64,000 bases of DNA from an uncultured Eubacteriales bacterium (GCA_902765735.1 CACXBB010000001.1:1-64000); one strand, 5' to 3'. Numbered from the stretch's first letter, positions 16,910 to 28,356 are shown. The notes: generated by a model not told the origin, from the sequence alone. Made by a program: numbers and translations.

Positions 16910-17278
16910 TCACGCCTCGATCTCGTACCCCGCCCGTTTGAGCGCCTCCAGCGCCCTGTCGAGGTTCTCCGCCTTCACGAGGATGTAATCGGTATCATAG
17001 GTCGATAAGGCGAAAATGCCGATGCCGTTTTCCGCCAGTACAGCGGACAGCTTTGACAGTATGCCGATGAGAGAAAAGTCCAGCGGGCCCTGTATGCGGA
17101 AGGCGCGCCAACCGTCGTCGCGGGCGAGCGCGTTCTCCGGCACATCCTGCGTTCTGCACACCAGCGACAGTTCCTCGTCGGTCTTCCCGATGAAGCAGAT
17201 ATCGGCGCTCAGGTCGATATCTCTCATCGAGGCTGCTTTGCAAACCGTCAGCGCGTGCGGCAATCTCTGCAGCTTCAC
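16910..17278 (-). CDS. ACT domain protein
   Basis: The 122-aa protein has the pattern of small tandem-ACT proteins: SLVCRTQDVPE in the first half and IQGPLDFSLIGILSKLSAVLAENGIGIFALSTYDTDYILVKAENLDRALEALKRAGYEI in the second. ACT domains bind amino acids or related effectors. The GTG start has AAAGGAGGG 8-9 nt upstream. It lies on the minus strand downstream of rlmH, separated by a repeat element, and is convergent with ndoA. The exact ligand is unknown. Confidence 0.82.
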   Translation of the reverse strand: MKLQRLPHALTVCKAASMRDIDLSADICFIGKTDEELSLVCRTQDVPENALARDDGWRAFRIQGPLDFSLIGILSKLSAVLAENGIGIFALSTYDTDYILVKAENLDRALEALKRAGYEIEA

Positions 17279-17298
17279 GGGCTGAGCCCTCCTTTATT

Positions 17299-17523
17299 GG
17301 CTCTTTACAGATACTTGTGGGATACCGACTCCCTCCGTCTCGGCTACGCCAAGCCACCTCCCTCTAAGAGGGAGGCTATATAGCCGTTTTCACCGCCAAA
17401 AGGCTCCCGTCATGGCCCCCTCTCCGAGGGGGCTGTCAGCGAAGCTGACTGGGGGAGTGAAGGGAGCTGGCGCGTAGCGCCTGAGGGAGTCTCTTCTCAA
17501 TCCTACAATAAAAACGTGAAGAA
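17299..17523. repeat. MITE-like element, family B, short copy
   Basis: This has the same ends and internal blocks as the 13.2-13.6 kb element but one 47-nt unit (from about 17328) instead of three. It also has the GAGGGGGCTGTCAGCGAAGC block and the GCGCGTAGCGCCTGAGGGAG tail. Left end CTTTACAG...TTGTGGGA and right end TACAATAAAAACGTGAAG form imperfect terminal inverted repeats. It lies between rlmH and the ACT gene. Confidence 0.8.
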
Positions 17524-17528
17524 CCCCT

Positions 17529-18005
17529 TTATTTGTGATACGGCTCCCCGGTGCGGATGCGCTCGGCGCGATAGAGCTGCTCCAGCAGTATCACGCGCAT
17601 GAGGCCGTGGGGAAAGGTGAGGTTGGAGAAGGACAGCCGGAGGTCGGCGCGGTGAAGCACCGCGTCGGAGAGGCCGTTGGAGCCGCCGATGACGAACACG
17701 TTGCGCCGACCGTCGCCGGAGAGGCCGGTGAGCAGGCGCGAGAGTTGCACGGAGTCCGGCGCGTAGGCCCGTATGCACAGGGCGATCACCCGGTCATTGG
17801 GGCGGACGTGCTTTAAAAGCGCCTGCCCCTCCTTATCCATGATCTGCCGGAGCTGGGCGTCGCTGGCCTTTTCCGGGGCGGGCAGGTCGTCCACCTGTAT
17901 GATATCGTATTTGCCGTAGCGGGACAGGCGCTTCAGGTATTCCGCGCAGCCCTGTTGCTGCCACTTTTCTTTAAGCCTGCCCACGCAGAGTATGGTTCCG
18001 TTCAC
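17529..18005 (-). CDS. rlmH: 23S rRNA pseudouridine(1915) N3-methyltransferase
   Basis: RlmH is the SPOUT methyltransferase that modifies pseudouridine 1915 in helix 69 of 23S rRNA. The product is 158 aa from a GTG immediately after the stop of the upstream CPBP gene, matching the family's length of about 159. FVIGGSNGLSD (the SAM-binding knot loop) and LSFSNLTFPHGLMRVILLEQLYRA are diagnostic. The longer frame upstream overlaps the CPBP gene and is not used. The gene ends at the border of the family B repeat. Confidence 0.95.
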   Translation of the reverse strand: MNGTILCVGRLKEKWQQQGCAEYLKRLSRYGKYDIIQVDDLPAPEKASDAQLRQIMDKEGQALLKHVRPNDRVIALCIRAYAPDSVQLSRLLTGLSGDGRRNVFVIGGSNGLSDAVLHRADLRLSFSNLTFPHGLMRVILLEQLYRAERIRTGEPYHK

Positions 18006-18007
18006 CC

Positions 18008-18952
18008 TCACACCCCCATGAGCACCAGCGTGCAGGTCGCCGCGAACACCACGCCCAGCGCGATCAGCAGCGCCCGCTCGCCTGTGCGAAGGGGCTCGCG
18101 GATGCGGGGCACCGCCTTTATGCCCAGTGCCCGGCGGCGGCGGTCCAGCGTGCGCAGCAGCAGAAACAACAACAGCGCCGCCAGCGCGACGTCCACGGCC
18201 ACGGAGGCCGCCAGCGCCGCGCCGGAGGCGGTATTGGCGGCGTCGCTCCCGGCGGCGGGCAGCAGGTACAGCGATAGCAGTATCAGGGTGTTGTACACCG
18301 TGTGGTAGGCGATGCCGGCGTAGAGCGAATCCAGCGCGAACACCAGAAACGCCGAGGTCGCCCCCACCAGCAGGTAGGCGGGCAGGCCGTACACATTGCC
18401 GTGCATCAGCGCGAATATGACCGAGGACACCCACACCGCGAGTCGCGTGCCCCGGCTTTCAAAGGCAGAAAGCACGAACCCGCGGCACAGCAGCTCCTCA
18501 AATATGGCGGGGATGGCCGCCGAGTGGAGCACGGCCAGCATGAGCCCCCGAGAGGAAGCGATCTCCACGGATACCTCGGGCTCGTGCAGGCCGACGGCGT
18601 TCAGGAGCATCGCCCACGCGGCGTCCAGGGCGCTGGCCAGGTAGACGCTCAGCATCGCCGCGAGGATCACCGCCAGCGTGGTCAGCGGCGGCATCGGGTT
18701 GAGCCGCATAGACGCCGACAGCCCCGGCCGTCTCACAGCGTACAGCGCGACGGGCAGCGCCACGAAGGGCAGGTAGTACAGCGCGTCGAACAGGAATTCC
18801 CGCCCGGCCTGGTCCTGAAGCGACAGGCGCGCGGCCAGCAGGCTGGCGATCCACAGCCCCGCGGTGGCGATGAGCGCCACGGCCGCGGCGGCGAAGATCG
18901 TCGGGCGCGGGCGCTCAACAAGCGTCCCCAGGGCGTTTTCCCGATTCGCCAT
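18008..18952 (-). CDS. CPBP family intramembrane glutamic endopeptidase
   Basis: A polytopic membrane protein (314 aa, about eight hydrophobic helices) of the CPBP/Abi family related to Rce1-type proteases. The diagnostic EExxxR motif is seen as EELLCRG, followed by FALMHGN and the third motif around GIAYHTVYN. The substrate is unknown; members act in immunity to bacteriocins or in protein processing. It sits tightly between ychF (3-nt gap) and rlmH, so it is likely co-transcribed with both. Confidence 0.9.
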   Translation of the reverse strand: MANRENALGTLVERPRPTIFAAAAVALIATAGLWIASLLAARLSLQDQAGREFLFDALYYLPFVALPVALYAVRRPGLSASMRLNPMPPLTTLAVILAAMLSVYLASALDAAWAMLLNAVGLHEPEVSVEIASSRGLMLAVLHSAAIPAIFEELLCRGFVLSAFESRGTRLAVWVSSVIFALMHGNVYGLPAYLLVGATSAFLVFALDSLYAGIAYHTVYNTLILLSLYLLPAAGSDAANTASGAALAASVAVDVALAALLLFLLLRTLDRRRRALGIKAVPRIREPLRTGERALLIALGVVFAATCTLVLMGV

Positions 18953-18955
18953 GGT

Positions 18956-20053
18956 CTACACGTTGAACCGGAACAGCGTTACGTCGCCGTCCTTCATCAC
19001 GTAGTCCTTGCCCTCGGAGCGGATCAGCCCCTTCTCCTTGCAGGCGGCCATGCTGCCCTCGCGGATGAGGTCGTCATAGGGCACGATCTCCGCGCGGATG
19101 AAGCCCCGTTCGAAGTCGGAGTGGATCTTGCCCGCGGCCTGGGGGGCCTTGGTGCCGTTTTCGATGGTCCAGGCGCGCACCTCCTTGGGCCCGGCGGTCA
19201 GGTAGCTGATGAGCCCCAGCAGCCGGTAGCCCAGCACCACCAGCCGGTCCAGGCCGGATTCGCCGATGCCCAGGTCGTCCAGGAACATCTGCTTCTCGTC
19301 GGGCTCCATCTGGGAGATGTCCTCCTCCACCTGGGCGCAGATCACCAGCACCTCCGCGCCCTCGGCGGCGGCGATTTCCTTGACCGGCCTGACCAGCGGG
19401 ATGCTGTCCTCGTCCTTACCCAGGTCCGCCTCGCCGATGTTGGCGGCGTAGATGACCTTCTTCATGGTCAGCAAAAACCAGTCGTGCACGGCGGCGCGCT
19501 GGTCCTCATCCAGCGGCGCGGTGCGGGCGGGTTTGCCGGCGTTTAAGTGCTCCAGCACGATCTTGCCCGCCTCGGCCTCCACCGCGTACTTCTTTTCGCC
19601 CTTCTTGAGCATGGCGGCGGCCTTCTCGGCGCGCTTGGTGACGGTCTCGATGTCGGCCAGGATGAGCTCTGTGTTGATCACGTCGATGTCCCGGGCGGGG
19701 TCCACGCTGCCGTCCACGTGGATCACGTTTTCGTCCTCAAAGCAGCGCACCACGTGCACGATGGCGTCCACCTCGCGGATGTGCGAGAGGAACTTGTTGC
19801 CCAGGCCCTCGCCGTGGCTCGCGCCCTTCACCAGGCCCGCGATGTCCACGAATTCCAGCGTGGCCGGGGTGTACTTCTCAGGATGGTACATTTCCGCCAG
19901 CACGTCCAGCCGCCTGTCCGGCACCGCCACGATGCCCGTGTTCGGCTCGATGGTGCAGAAGGGATAGTTCGCCGCCTGCGCGCCCGCGCAGGTGATGGCG
20001 TTGAACAGCGTGCTCTTGCCCACGTTCGGCAGGCCCACGACGCCTAATTTCAT
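18956..20053 (-). CDS. ychF: Ribosome-binding ATPase YchF
   Basis: YchF is an Obg-family P-loop protein that prefers ATP over GTP and binds ribosomes. The 365-aa product has GLPNVGKST at residues 7-15, the G3 region [19 protein letters not shown], an altered G4 motif (NIGEADL instead of NKxD) typical of YchF, a coiled-coil insert around 130-200 and the C-terminal TGS domain ending [17 protein letters not shown] precedes the ATG. It begins about 45 bp after the large GGDEF gene on the same strand. Confidence 0.97.
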   Translation of the reverse strand: MKLGVVGLPNVGKSTLFNAITCAGAQAANYPFCTIEPNTGIVAVPDRRLDVLAEMYHPEKYTPATLEFVDIAGLVKGASHGEGLGNKFLSHIREVDAIVHVVRCFEDENVIHVDGSVDPARDIDVINTELILADIETVTKRAEKAAAMLKKGEKKYAVEAEAGKIVLEHLNAGKPARTAPLDEDQRAAVHDWFLLTMKKVIYAANIGEADLGKDEDSIPLVRPVKEIAAAEGAEVLVICAQVEEDISQMEPDEKQMFLDDLGIGESGLDRLVVLGYRLLGLISYLTAGPKEVRAWTIENGTKAPQAAGKIHSDFERGFIRAEIVPYDDLIREGSMAACKEKGLIRSEGKDYVMKDGDVTLFRFNV

Positions 20054-20098
20054 AGGTTCTCACATCTCCTTGTTTTCAGATAATTTTCGCAAAATCTA

Positions 20099-23000
20099 TT
20101 ATAATTCATAGAAGGCACACAGCTGCCGCGGGTCGTCCTTCACCCTTTCCGCGGCGATGTTCGCGCGGATGAACCGCTCCTCGATATCCGCCTCCTGCCG
20201 CGCGTCGGCGAACACGCCGAACCTCAGGCTGATCCGGCGGGCTGTCTCCTGGTCGGCGAACACATCGTTCGTGAAATCGCGCAGAAGCTGCTCAAAGTCG
20301 TCCCGATGCGGGCAGTACAGCAGGAACGTGTCGCCGCCCTGCCTGCACCCGATGCCGCCGGTCCTGCGGGCGAGCTTCAGTATGCCGGCGCCGATGCTCC
20401 GCAGCACGAGATCGCAGAACTGCCGCCCGTACCGCTCGTTGAGCGCGTGGAACTGGTTGACGTCGCAGACGACCGCGTCCAGCTCGGTATCCCTGTAGAT
20501 GTGATCGAGGCGGCTGACGTAGCGGAAGAAGTAGTCCCGGTTGAGAAGCCCCGTCAGCTTGTCGCGCTCGGTGTGGCGGATCAGGTCGCGGTTCTCGGAC
20601 AGCTCGATGCACTTGGCGATGCGGGCCTTGACGATCTCGATGTCCGGGTACGGCTTGGGGATGAAGTCCATGGCGCCGATTTTGAGGCAGTCCAGCTCCG
20701 CCTTCTGATCGACGGTCAAAAAGACCACCGGGATGGACATGAGGTCCTCGTCCACCTGCATCTCCGCGATGACCTCGCGCCCGGTCATCTTGGGCATCTG
20801 CAGGTCGAGCAGCAGAAGGTCGATCTCGTCCCTGTGGCTGCGCAGCACCTCCAGGGTCTCCACGCCGTCGGCGGCGTAGAGTATGTCATACTCGTCCTCG
20901 AGGAACTCTCCCAGCATGTCGCGGCTCATCTCGACGTCGTCGGCGATCAGTATACACTTGCGCACGTGGATGACGGGGATGTCCTCGTTGTCGAGATCGG
21001 TGTCGATCCGGACCTCCTCTGACGTAAGGGCGTCCTTCATGAGCTGCTTTTTCTCATACATGGCCTTGTCGGCCTCCTCGAAGACGCTCAGGAGGTTGGG
21101 GTGCCTGTCCCTGTCGAACTCCATCATGCCGGCGGCGATGGTCTCCCCGATTTTGGCCTTCGAGCGATCCTCCGGCATGGCGTTGACCTGCTCCATCAGG
21201 GTCTTTCGCCAGGCGTAATCCTTCCCGGACAGCAGCGCGACGAACTCGTCGCCGCCGATGCGGAACACAGGGCTGTGGCTGAAGATGCCGCAGATCTTCG
21301 CGCAGGCCTTGCGGATGTAGGCGTCGCCCTCCTTGTGGCCGTAGAGGTCGTTGACCGCTTTCAGGTTGTTGACGTCGCACACCACGACGGCGAAGGGCTC
21401 CTGCTCGCCCTGCGCGATCTTGGTGTCGATCTTCTCCTCCCACTGGGTGTAGGCGTGCTTGTTCTTGATGCCCGTCAGGGAATCCACGCTCGCCATCCTC
21501 CGGGCCACCGACAGGTTCTGGGCGTACTCCATCTCCCGGCGGATCTGGGCGTCCACGTCCATCACGCCGATGATCAGCAGCGGCTTGCCCTCCTCCTCGA
21601 TCCTGGCGGCCTGGAAGCGCACGTAGGCGGCTTTGTCGCCCCGCATCAGGCGGTAGGACAGTGCAAACATGCCGTCCCGCTCGATGGTCGCGAGCACGTT
21701 CTCCCGGGTGATCTGCGAGACGACCAGCGGGAGGTCCTCGGGATGGACCATGCGAAGGCTGTTCTTGCCAACGGACCGGAAGAAATCGGTGCCCTGCTTG
21801 GCGATGCCGTAGCCCTCGTAGCCCCTGGAGGAGCTGAACTCGGTGTAACCCTCGGTTTCGGGATCGACGTAGTACAGCACGATCAGGTTCCCGCTCAGGG
21901 CGCTCAGGCGCATGTAGGTCTTCTTTTCCTCCTCGGCGCGCTCCGCGGCCATGCGGTCTTTGACCTGCGTGTCCACATTGCTCACGCCGATGATGATGTG
22001 CCGGTCGTCCCCGGTGATCCGGGTCGCCTTCATGCTGACGTAGGTCGGAACGCCGTCGATCAGCAGGCGGTAGTGGAATATGAACGCGCCGTGCTTTTCG
22101 ATCGCGCCGAGCAGCTTCTCCTTGTCGAACGCCTCCATGAAGTGATCCAGGTCCTCCTCGTAGATGTAGGCCCGGGCGTTCTCCTTGCTCTGGGTGAAGA
22201 AATCGGTGCCGCGCCTCTCGTTGGAGCGCTTTCCCTCCTCGGTCCAGGCGCCGTATTCGATATAGTCGCCCGTCTCCACGTCCACATAGTACAGGTCGAA
22301 GTAGTCCTCGGACAGGGCGTCGACCACGTTTTCATAGATGGCGCTGGTGGTCAGCGCCTCCTGATAGGCCGCCTTCGTCAGGTCGCTCTCCCGCCGCATC
22401 TGCTCAAGCTCCGTGACGTCCATGCTCATGCCGAGCAGGCACTTCTTCCCGGCGGAATCGTAGAACTTCATCTTCGTCGTGTGGAATTTGCGCGGGTGGC
22501 CCGCCGCATCGACGACATCCTCATAGAATACCAGCGGCGCATCCACCGAGAGCGCCTTTTTGTCGTCGCTCACAAAGTGCCTGGCCGTCGCGGGATCGAA
22601 GATCTCATAGTCCGTCAGGCCGATCATCTCCGCGGGGGAAGCCTTGTGCCCGAACTCCGCGAACGCCTGGTTGCAGGCGAGGTACACGCCGGTTTCCGCG
22701 TCCTTGGAGAAATTCAGGCCCGGCATGTTGTCGAACAGCGCGCTGACCGATTCCTTCAGCTCGGCGATCGTCTCCGCCGCGTGCGCGGCGTTCTCGGCGG
22801 TGACCATCCCCTTGAGATAGTCCTGCATGGCCTCGCTCATCTGGGTGACGGCCTTCGACAGCGTCTCCACCTCGTTGCCGGTGTCCAGCGGCGGCACGTC
22901 GATCACCAGCGCTTCGGGGTCCCTCTGGTTTTTGCACTTCGAGGCGAATTCCACGACGCTGGCCTCGAGGCGCTCGATGGGCTTGATCACGTTGCGCTCG

Positions 23001-23674
23001 GTCCACATGAAGAACAGCGTGATGAACCCGGCCCCGAGCAGCAGTATCAGCCCCAGCCACCTGAGTATGCCGTTGCGCAAGGTCGTGTGGATCTGGGCGA
23101 TGTCCACGTCCACGCACAGCGCGGCGACGCGGTTGCCCTGGGAGTCGTACAGCGGCAAAAGGCCCGTGTAGTCGTCTCCCCACTGGCTGATCTCCTCAAA
23201 GAACGAGAGCTTTCCGGACTGATAGGCCCTGAGATACTTTCCCGCCGTCTCCGGGGAATAGGAATCCCCGGTCAGCATGTTCAGGTGCACCAGCTGGTCC
23301 GCCAGGTTTTCGTATTCATATTGGCTGACGCCCGCAATGACGTTTCGGATATTGTCGGTCGGCTCGGTATTGAGCGGCTCGATGACGTAGATGAAATGGA
23401 TGTCCAGGCGGTCCCTGAACTGATCCAGAAGGGTCTGGAGCGCACGGTATTTCTCCGATTCCACGCCAGTGCGCATGCACTCCGCCAGATCGTCCGCGTC
23501 GATGTCCGCCGAGACGTAGTGCAGTATGCTTTCGATGTACGCCTCGTAGCGGGCATACAGCATCCTTCGGTCGCTGTAAAGCTGGGTGATGCCCAGTATG
23601 ACGCAAAGTACCAGTATAAACGCGATCGTTCCGATTAGAATGCTTCTGTTCAGAGGCTTTCTGTTTCTGATCAT
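20099..23674 (-). CDS. Membrane PAS-GGDEF-REC-degenerate GGDEF protein
   Basis: A predicted cyclic-di-GMP signalling protein of about 1191 aa. ATG 23674 is preferred because GAGG lies 9 nt upstream, over a TTG five codons earlier. Rough layout: TM 11-34, an extracytoplasmic sensor 35-200, TM 201-224, a HAMP-like linker, a PAS domain about 305-425, two copies of a PAS-like module (about 455-575 and 590-710), GGDEF with intact RIGGDEF near 807, a receiver domain with phospho-Asp in LLLLDLQMPKMTG near 953, and a second GGDEF-like domain with RQGGDTF near 1111. Diguanylate cyclase activity is expected from the first GGDEF; the second is probably inactive or regulatory. No EAL domain is present. 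It is transcribed away from csoR. Confidence 0.88.
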   Translation of the reverse strand: MIRNRKPLNRSILIGTIAFILVLCVILGITQLYSDRRMLYARYEAYIESILHYVSADIDADDLAECMRTGVESEKYRALQTLLDQFRDRLDIHFIYVIEPLNTEPTDNIRNVIAGVSQYEYENLADQLVHLNMLTGDSYSPETAGKYLRAYQSGKLSFFEEISQWGDDYTGLLPLYDSQGNRVAALCVDVDIAQIHTTLRNGILRWLGLILLLGAGFITLFFMWTERNVIKPIERLEASVVEFASKCKNQRDPEALVIDVPPLDTGNEVETLSKAVTQMSEAMQDYLKGMVTAENAAHAAETIAELKESVSALFDNMPGLNFSKDAETGVYLACNQAFAEFGHKASPAEMIGLTDYEIFDPATARHFVSDDKKALSVDAPLVFYEDVVDAAGHPRKFHTTKMKFYDSAGKKCLLGMSMDVTELEQMRRESDLTKAAYQEALTTSAIYENVVDALSEDYFDLYYVDVETGDYIEYGAWTEEGKRSNERRGTDFFTQSKENARAYIYEEDLDHFMEAFDKEKLLGAIEKHGAFIFHYRLLIDGVPTYVSMKATRITGDDRHIIIGVSNVDTQVKDRMAAERAEEEKKTYMRLSALSGNLIVLYYVDPETEGYTEFSSSRGYEGYGIAKQGTDFFRSVGKNSLRMVHPEDLPLVVSQITRENVLATIERDGMFALSYRLMRGDKAAYVRFQAARIEEEGKPLLIIGVMDVDAQIRREMEYAQNLSVARRMASVDSLTGIKNKHAYTQWEEKIDTKIAQGEQEPFAVVVCDVNNLKAVNDLYGHKEGDAYIRKACAKICGIFSHSPVFRIGGDEFVALLSGKDYAWRKTLMEQVNAMPEDRSKAKIGETIAAGMMEFDRDRHPNLLSVFEEADKAMYEKKQLMKDALTSEEVRIDTDLDNEDIPVIHVRKCILIADDVEMSRDMLGEFLEDEYDILYAADGVETLEVLRSHRDEIDLLLLDLQMPKMTGREVIAEMQVDEDLMSIPVVFLTVDQKAELDCLKIGAMDFIPKPYPDIEIVKARIAKCIELSENRDLIRHTERDKLTGLLNRDYFFRYVSRLDHIYRDTELDAVVCDVNQFHALNERYGRQFCDLVLRSIGAGILKLARRTGGIGCRQGGDTFLLYCPHRDDFEQLLRDFTNDVFADQETARRISLRFGVFADARQEADIEERFIRANIAAERVKDDPRQLCAFYEL

Positions 23675-23844
23675 GATCGTAAACCTCAAATGCTTTTTTG
23701 CGTATAATTCACCAGTTAACTCTATTATACTACATTATGCCGCTGCGCGCCACCATTTTTTTCAAATCAGTCGGGCTTTCAGAACGGCGGAGCATTTTTG
23801 TCGATCATTCTCGGCCTGATCGTGTTAAATATGGGTTTTTGCCC

Positions 23845-23873
23845 TTGACAAATACCCGGCTGGGGTATATACT
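23845..23873 (+). promoter_or_regulatory. csoR-copA promoter
   Basis: TTGACA (23845-23850) and TATACT (23868-23873) are spaced by exactly 17 bp, the strongest consensus promoter in the window. It is overlapped by a CsoR-like operator. Confidence 0.85.
23852..23868. promoter_or_regulatory. CsoR operator 1 (within the promoter spacer)
   Basis: ATACCCGGCTGGGGTAT fills the spacer and touches the -10 box. Its TACCC...GGGTA symmetry matches known CsoR operators. Bound CsoR would block RNA polymerase until Cu(I) releases it. Confidence 0.75.
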
Positions 23874-23888
23874 GATGGTATACGACGG

Positions 23889-23905
23889 ATACCCCACAGG
23901 GGTAT
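23889..23905. promoter_or_regulatory. CsoR operator 2 (downstream)
   Basis: ATACCCCACAGGGGTAT is a perfect 17-nt palindrome, 21 bp after operator 1 and just ahead of the csoR ribosome-binding site. A second site on the same face could tighten repression. Confidence 0.75.
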
Positions 23906-23922
23906 TGAGGGAGGCGCGCGAT

Positions 23923-24225
23923 ATGCCGGAGACCCATTGCCATGCCGGACGGAAGAAGGTTCGGGACGAGAGGGAGCACCGCGACCTGATGAACCGTTTG
24001 AAGCGGATCGAGGGGCAGGTGCGGGGCTTGCAGCGCATGCTGGATGAGGACGCCTACTGCCCGGACATACTGACCCAGGCGTCGGCGGTCAATTCGGCGC
24101 TAAACAGCTTTTGCCGGGTGCTTTTGACCAGCCATCTCAAGACCTGCGTGTCGGAGGACATCCGCGCGGGCCGTGAGGACACCATGGACGAGCTGATGGA
24201 CACGCTGCAAAAGCTGATGAAGTGA
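23923..24225 (+). CDS. csoR: Copper-sensing transcriptional repressor CsoR
   Basis: CsoR is an all-helical Cu(I)-responsive repressor of copper-export genes. From ATG 23923 (GAGGGAGG 8 nt upstream) the product is 100 aa, the family size. The Cu(I) ligand triad Cys46-His71-Cys75 is intact, in YCPDIL and SHLKTC. The helix-1 segment [18 protein letters not shown] is typical of the family. The frame is open farther upstream, but that part overlaps the promoter and operators. It is followed after 10 bp by copA, giving an autoregulated csoR-copA operon. Confidence 0.95.
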   Translation: MPETHCHAGRKKVRDEREHRDLMNRLKRIEGQVRGLQRMLDEDAYCPDILTQASAVNSALNSFCRVLLTSHLKTCVSEDIRAGREDTMDELMDTLQKLMK

Positions 24226-24235
24226 GGAAATGCGT

Positions 24236-26761
<2,526 letters not shown>

Positions 26762-26775
26762 TCCACAGAAACAGC

Positions 26776-26803
26776 GTTCCGCCGCCCGGTCGGGCGGCGG
26801 AAC
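26776..26803. terminator. Terminator between copA and the MBL gene
   Basis: A stem of at least 12 bp (arm GTTCCGCCGCCC, 26776-26787, against 26792-26803) with loop GGTC is followed by ATCTTTGTTT. It lies between convergent genes and could serve both. Confidence 0.7.
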
Positions 26804-26811
26804 ATCTTTGT

Positions 26812-27747
26812 TTACGCTTTGTTGAACTTCGATTTCGGCTGCTTGCAGCGCGGGCACTTCCAGTCCTCGGGCAGATCGTCGAAGGCGACACCGTCGTGCT
26901 CGGCGGGGTCGTACACGTAGCCGCACACGGAACAGATGTACTTGCCGGTGGCCTGCGCGGCGGCGATTTCCGTCGGCGGGATGCTCTCGGGCGGGTTGTC
27001 GAGGTCGACCACGGCCTTGTTCTCCAGGTTCTCGACCCCCAGCGGCGTGTGGGTGGAGAGGTACACCGTCGGATGCGCGGCGATGAATGCCCGCACCTTT
27101 TCGAGGGTCGCCCGCGCGGCGGCCACGTCCTCGAACACCACGGACAGCTTGTTTGCGTACAGCGCCTCGTCGGTGTAGGTCACGTCGCCGTGGATCATGT
27201 AGAACAGCCCGCCGTCCTCGACGATCACGATGCTGTTGCCCGTGGTGTGCCCCTTCGCCGGGAGGTAGACAATGCCGTCGGCGATCCTCTCTGAGGCCTC
27301 GAAGTTGTAATACGGGCCGTCCTTGAAGGTCACCGCCCGCACGTTGGGCAGGGCCTTCAGCTCGTCGCTGGCGGCCTCCTCGGGGGAGGCATAGATCACG
27401 GCGTTCGGGAACGCCTTCAGGAGCCCGGTGTGGTCGGCGTGCTTATGGGTGACCAGTATCTTCGATACGTTCCCGGGCCCGTAGCCCAGCGCCGCCAGCG
27501 CGGGCAGGTAGTCCTGAATGCGCGCGCCCATGTAGATGGGGGTCTTTGCGTCGGGCACCTGGTTTGGCACGCCGTCGGGCATGCCGGTGTCCACCAGGAT
27601 CACCTCGCTGCCGGTGTCGATGACGTAGTTTTGAAGGCTGGAGCGGTAGCGCACGGTGGGGTCGAGCCCCTCCATGTCCTCGCCGCCCATGGCGAAGGGC
27701 TGGAGCATGTAGCCGTTTGCATAGAGTTTGACCGCCTGGATCTTCAT
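26812..27747 (-). CDS. MBL-fold hydrolase fused to a C-terminal rubredoxin
   Basis: The 311-aa protein has a metallo-beta-lactamase domain (about 1-255) with the zinc/iron motif HKHADH at 101-106, [16 protein letters not shown] and [10 protein letters not shown] short linker then leads to a complete rubredoxin (about 268-311) with Cys pairs in [10 protein letters not shown] and [10 protein letters not shown]. The MBL part resembles lactonase-type enzymes more than flavodiiron proteins, because no flavodoxin domain is present. The fused rubredoxin suggests an electron-transfer or metal-sensing role in oxygen defence, but the reaction is not evident. GAGGAGG precedes the ATG. A consensus promoter lies upstream. 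Confidence 0.87.
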   Translation of the reverse strand: MKIQAVKLYANGYMLQPFAMGGEDMEGLDPTVRYRSSLQNYVIDTGSEVILVDTGMPDGVPNQVPDAKTPIYMGARIQDYLPALAALGYGPGNVSKILVTHKHADHTGLLKAFPNAVIYASPEEAASDELKALPNVRAVTFKDGPYYNFEASERIADGIVYLPAKGHTTGNSIVIVEDGGLFYMIHGDVTYTDEALYANKLSVVFEDVAAARATLEKVRAFIAAHPTVYLSTHTPLGVENLENKAVVDLDNPPESIPPTEIAAAQATGKYICSVCGYVYDPAEHDGVAFDDLPEDWKCPRCKQPKSKFNKA

Positions 27748-27812
27748 GGATATGACCTCCTCGCAATGATGATCGGCAAGAGTGCTTTACAACGGGAGAT
27801 GTTTCTGTTAAT

Positions 27813-27841
27813 AGTGTAACGGAAAACACGGGGGATGTCAA
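27813..27841 (-). promoter_or_regulatory. Promoter of the MBL-rubredoxin gene
   Basis: On the minus strand TTGACA (complement of 27836-27841) and TACACT (complement of 27813-27818) are spaced by 17 bp, about 65 bp upstream of the start codon. Confidence 0.7.
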
Positions 27842-27867
27842 TACAATGTACAGGGAGGCGATCGCGC

Positions 27868-28224
27868 ATGACGATCATTACCATAATACTGGCGACGCTG
27901 GTGGCGCTGGAGTTCTTCTACATCATGTATCTGGAGACCTTCGCCACGACCTCGGACAAGACCTCCAGGGTGTTCGGGATGAGCCGGGACGAGCTGGCGC
28001 GCAAATCGGTCAACACGCTGTTCAAGAATCAGGGCGTCTACAATGGGCTGCTGGCCGTGATGATATTGCTAGCCGTCTTTGTGTTCGCCAGCAAGACCGC
28101 CGTGATGGTGCTCATGGGGTACATCGTGCTGGTGGCGGTGTACGGCGGGATCACGAGCAACCCGAAGATCATCTTTATGCAGGGCGGGCTCGCGATCCTG
28201 ACGCTGCTCTCCGCGGTGTTCTGA
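27868..28224 (+). CDS. DUF1304 family small membrane protein
   Basis: From ATG 27868 (GGGAGG 9 nt upstream) the product is 118 aa with four hydrophobic helices. An Asn/Gln-bearing FKNQGVYNGLLAV segment in the middle is typical of the DUF1304 family. The biochemical role is unknown. It is transcribed divergently from the MBL-rubredoxin gene and followed by a degenerate repeat and the tRNA-Ala promoter. Confidence 0.82.
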   Translation: MTIITIILATLVALEFFYIMYLETFATTSDKTSRVFGMSRDELARKSVNTLFKNQGVYNGLLAVMILLAVFVFASKTAVMVLMGYIVLVAVYGGITSNPKIIFMQGGLAILTLLSAVF

Positions 28225-28232
28225 AACGGGGG

Positions 28233-28316
28233 ACCTCTTCCGTCACGCTTCGCGTGCCACCGTTCCGGGGGCCTGCCGGCCCGTTCTCGCTGAAAACAGT
28301 CCACTGGACTGTTTTC
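28233..28316. repeat. Degenerate family A fragment and palindrome
   Basis: ACCTCTTCCGTCACGC (from 28233) begins a family A unit that decays after GCCACC (about 28262). An 11-bp perfect hairpin follows, with arm GAAAACAGTCC (28292-28302) pairing with 28306-28316. This hairpin may end the DUF1304 transcript. With the tRNA gene it accounts for most of the 356-bp gap before the EAL gene. Confidence 0.6.
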
Positions 28317-28356
28317 CGGGCGCTCGAACCTAATCTGCGCATGCCGCAAAAAGGTC

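Noticed and set aside
17529-18434. Long rlmH frame starting at 18434
   Set aside because: The upstream part overlaps the CPBP gene in another frame; the real RlmH begins at the GTG at 18005 and has the family's length.
23698-23922. N-terminal extension of csoR
   Set aside because: It would run through the promoter and both operators; the 100-aa form from 23923 fits the family.
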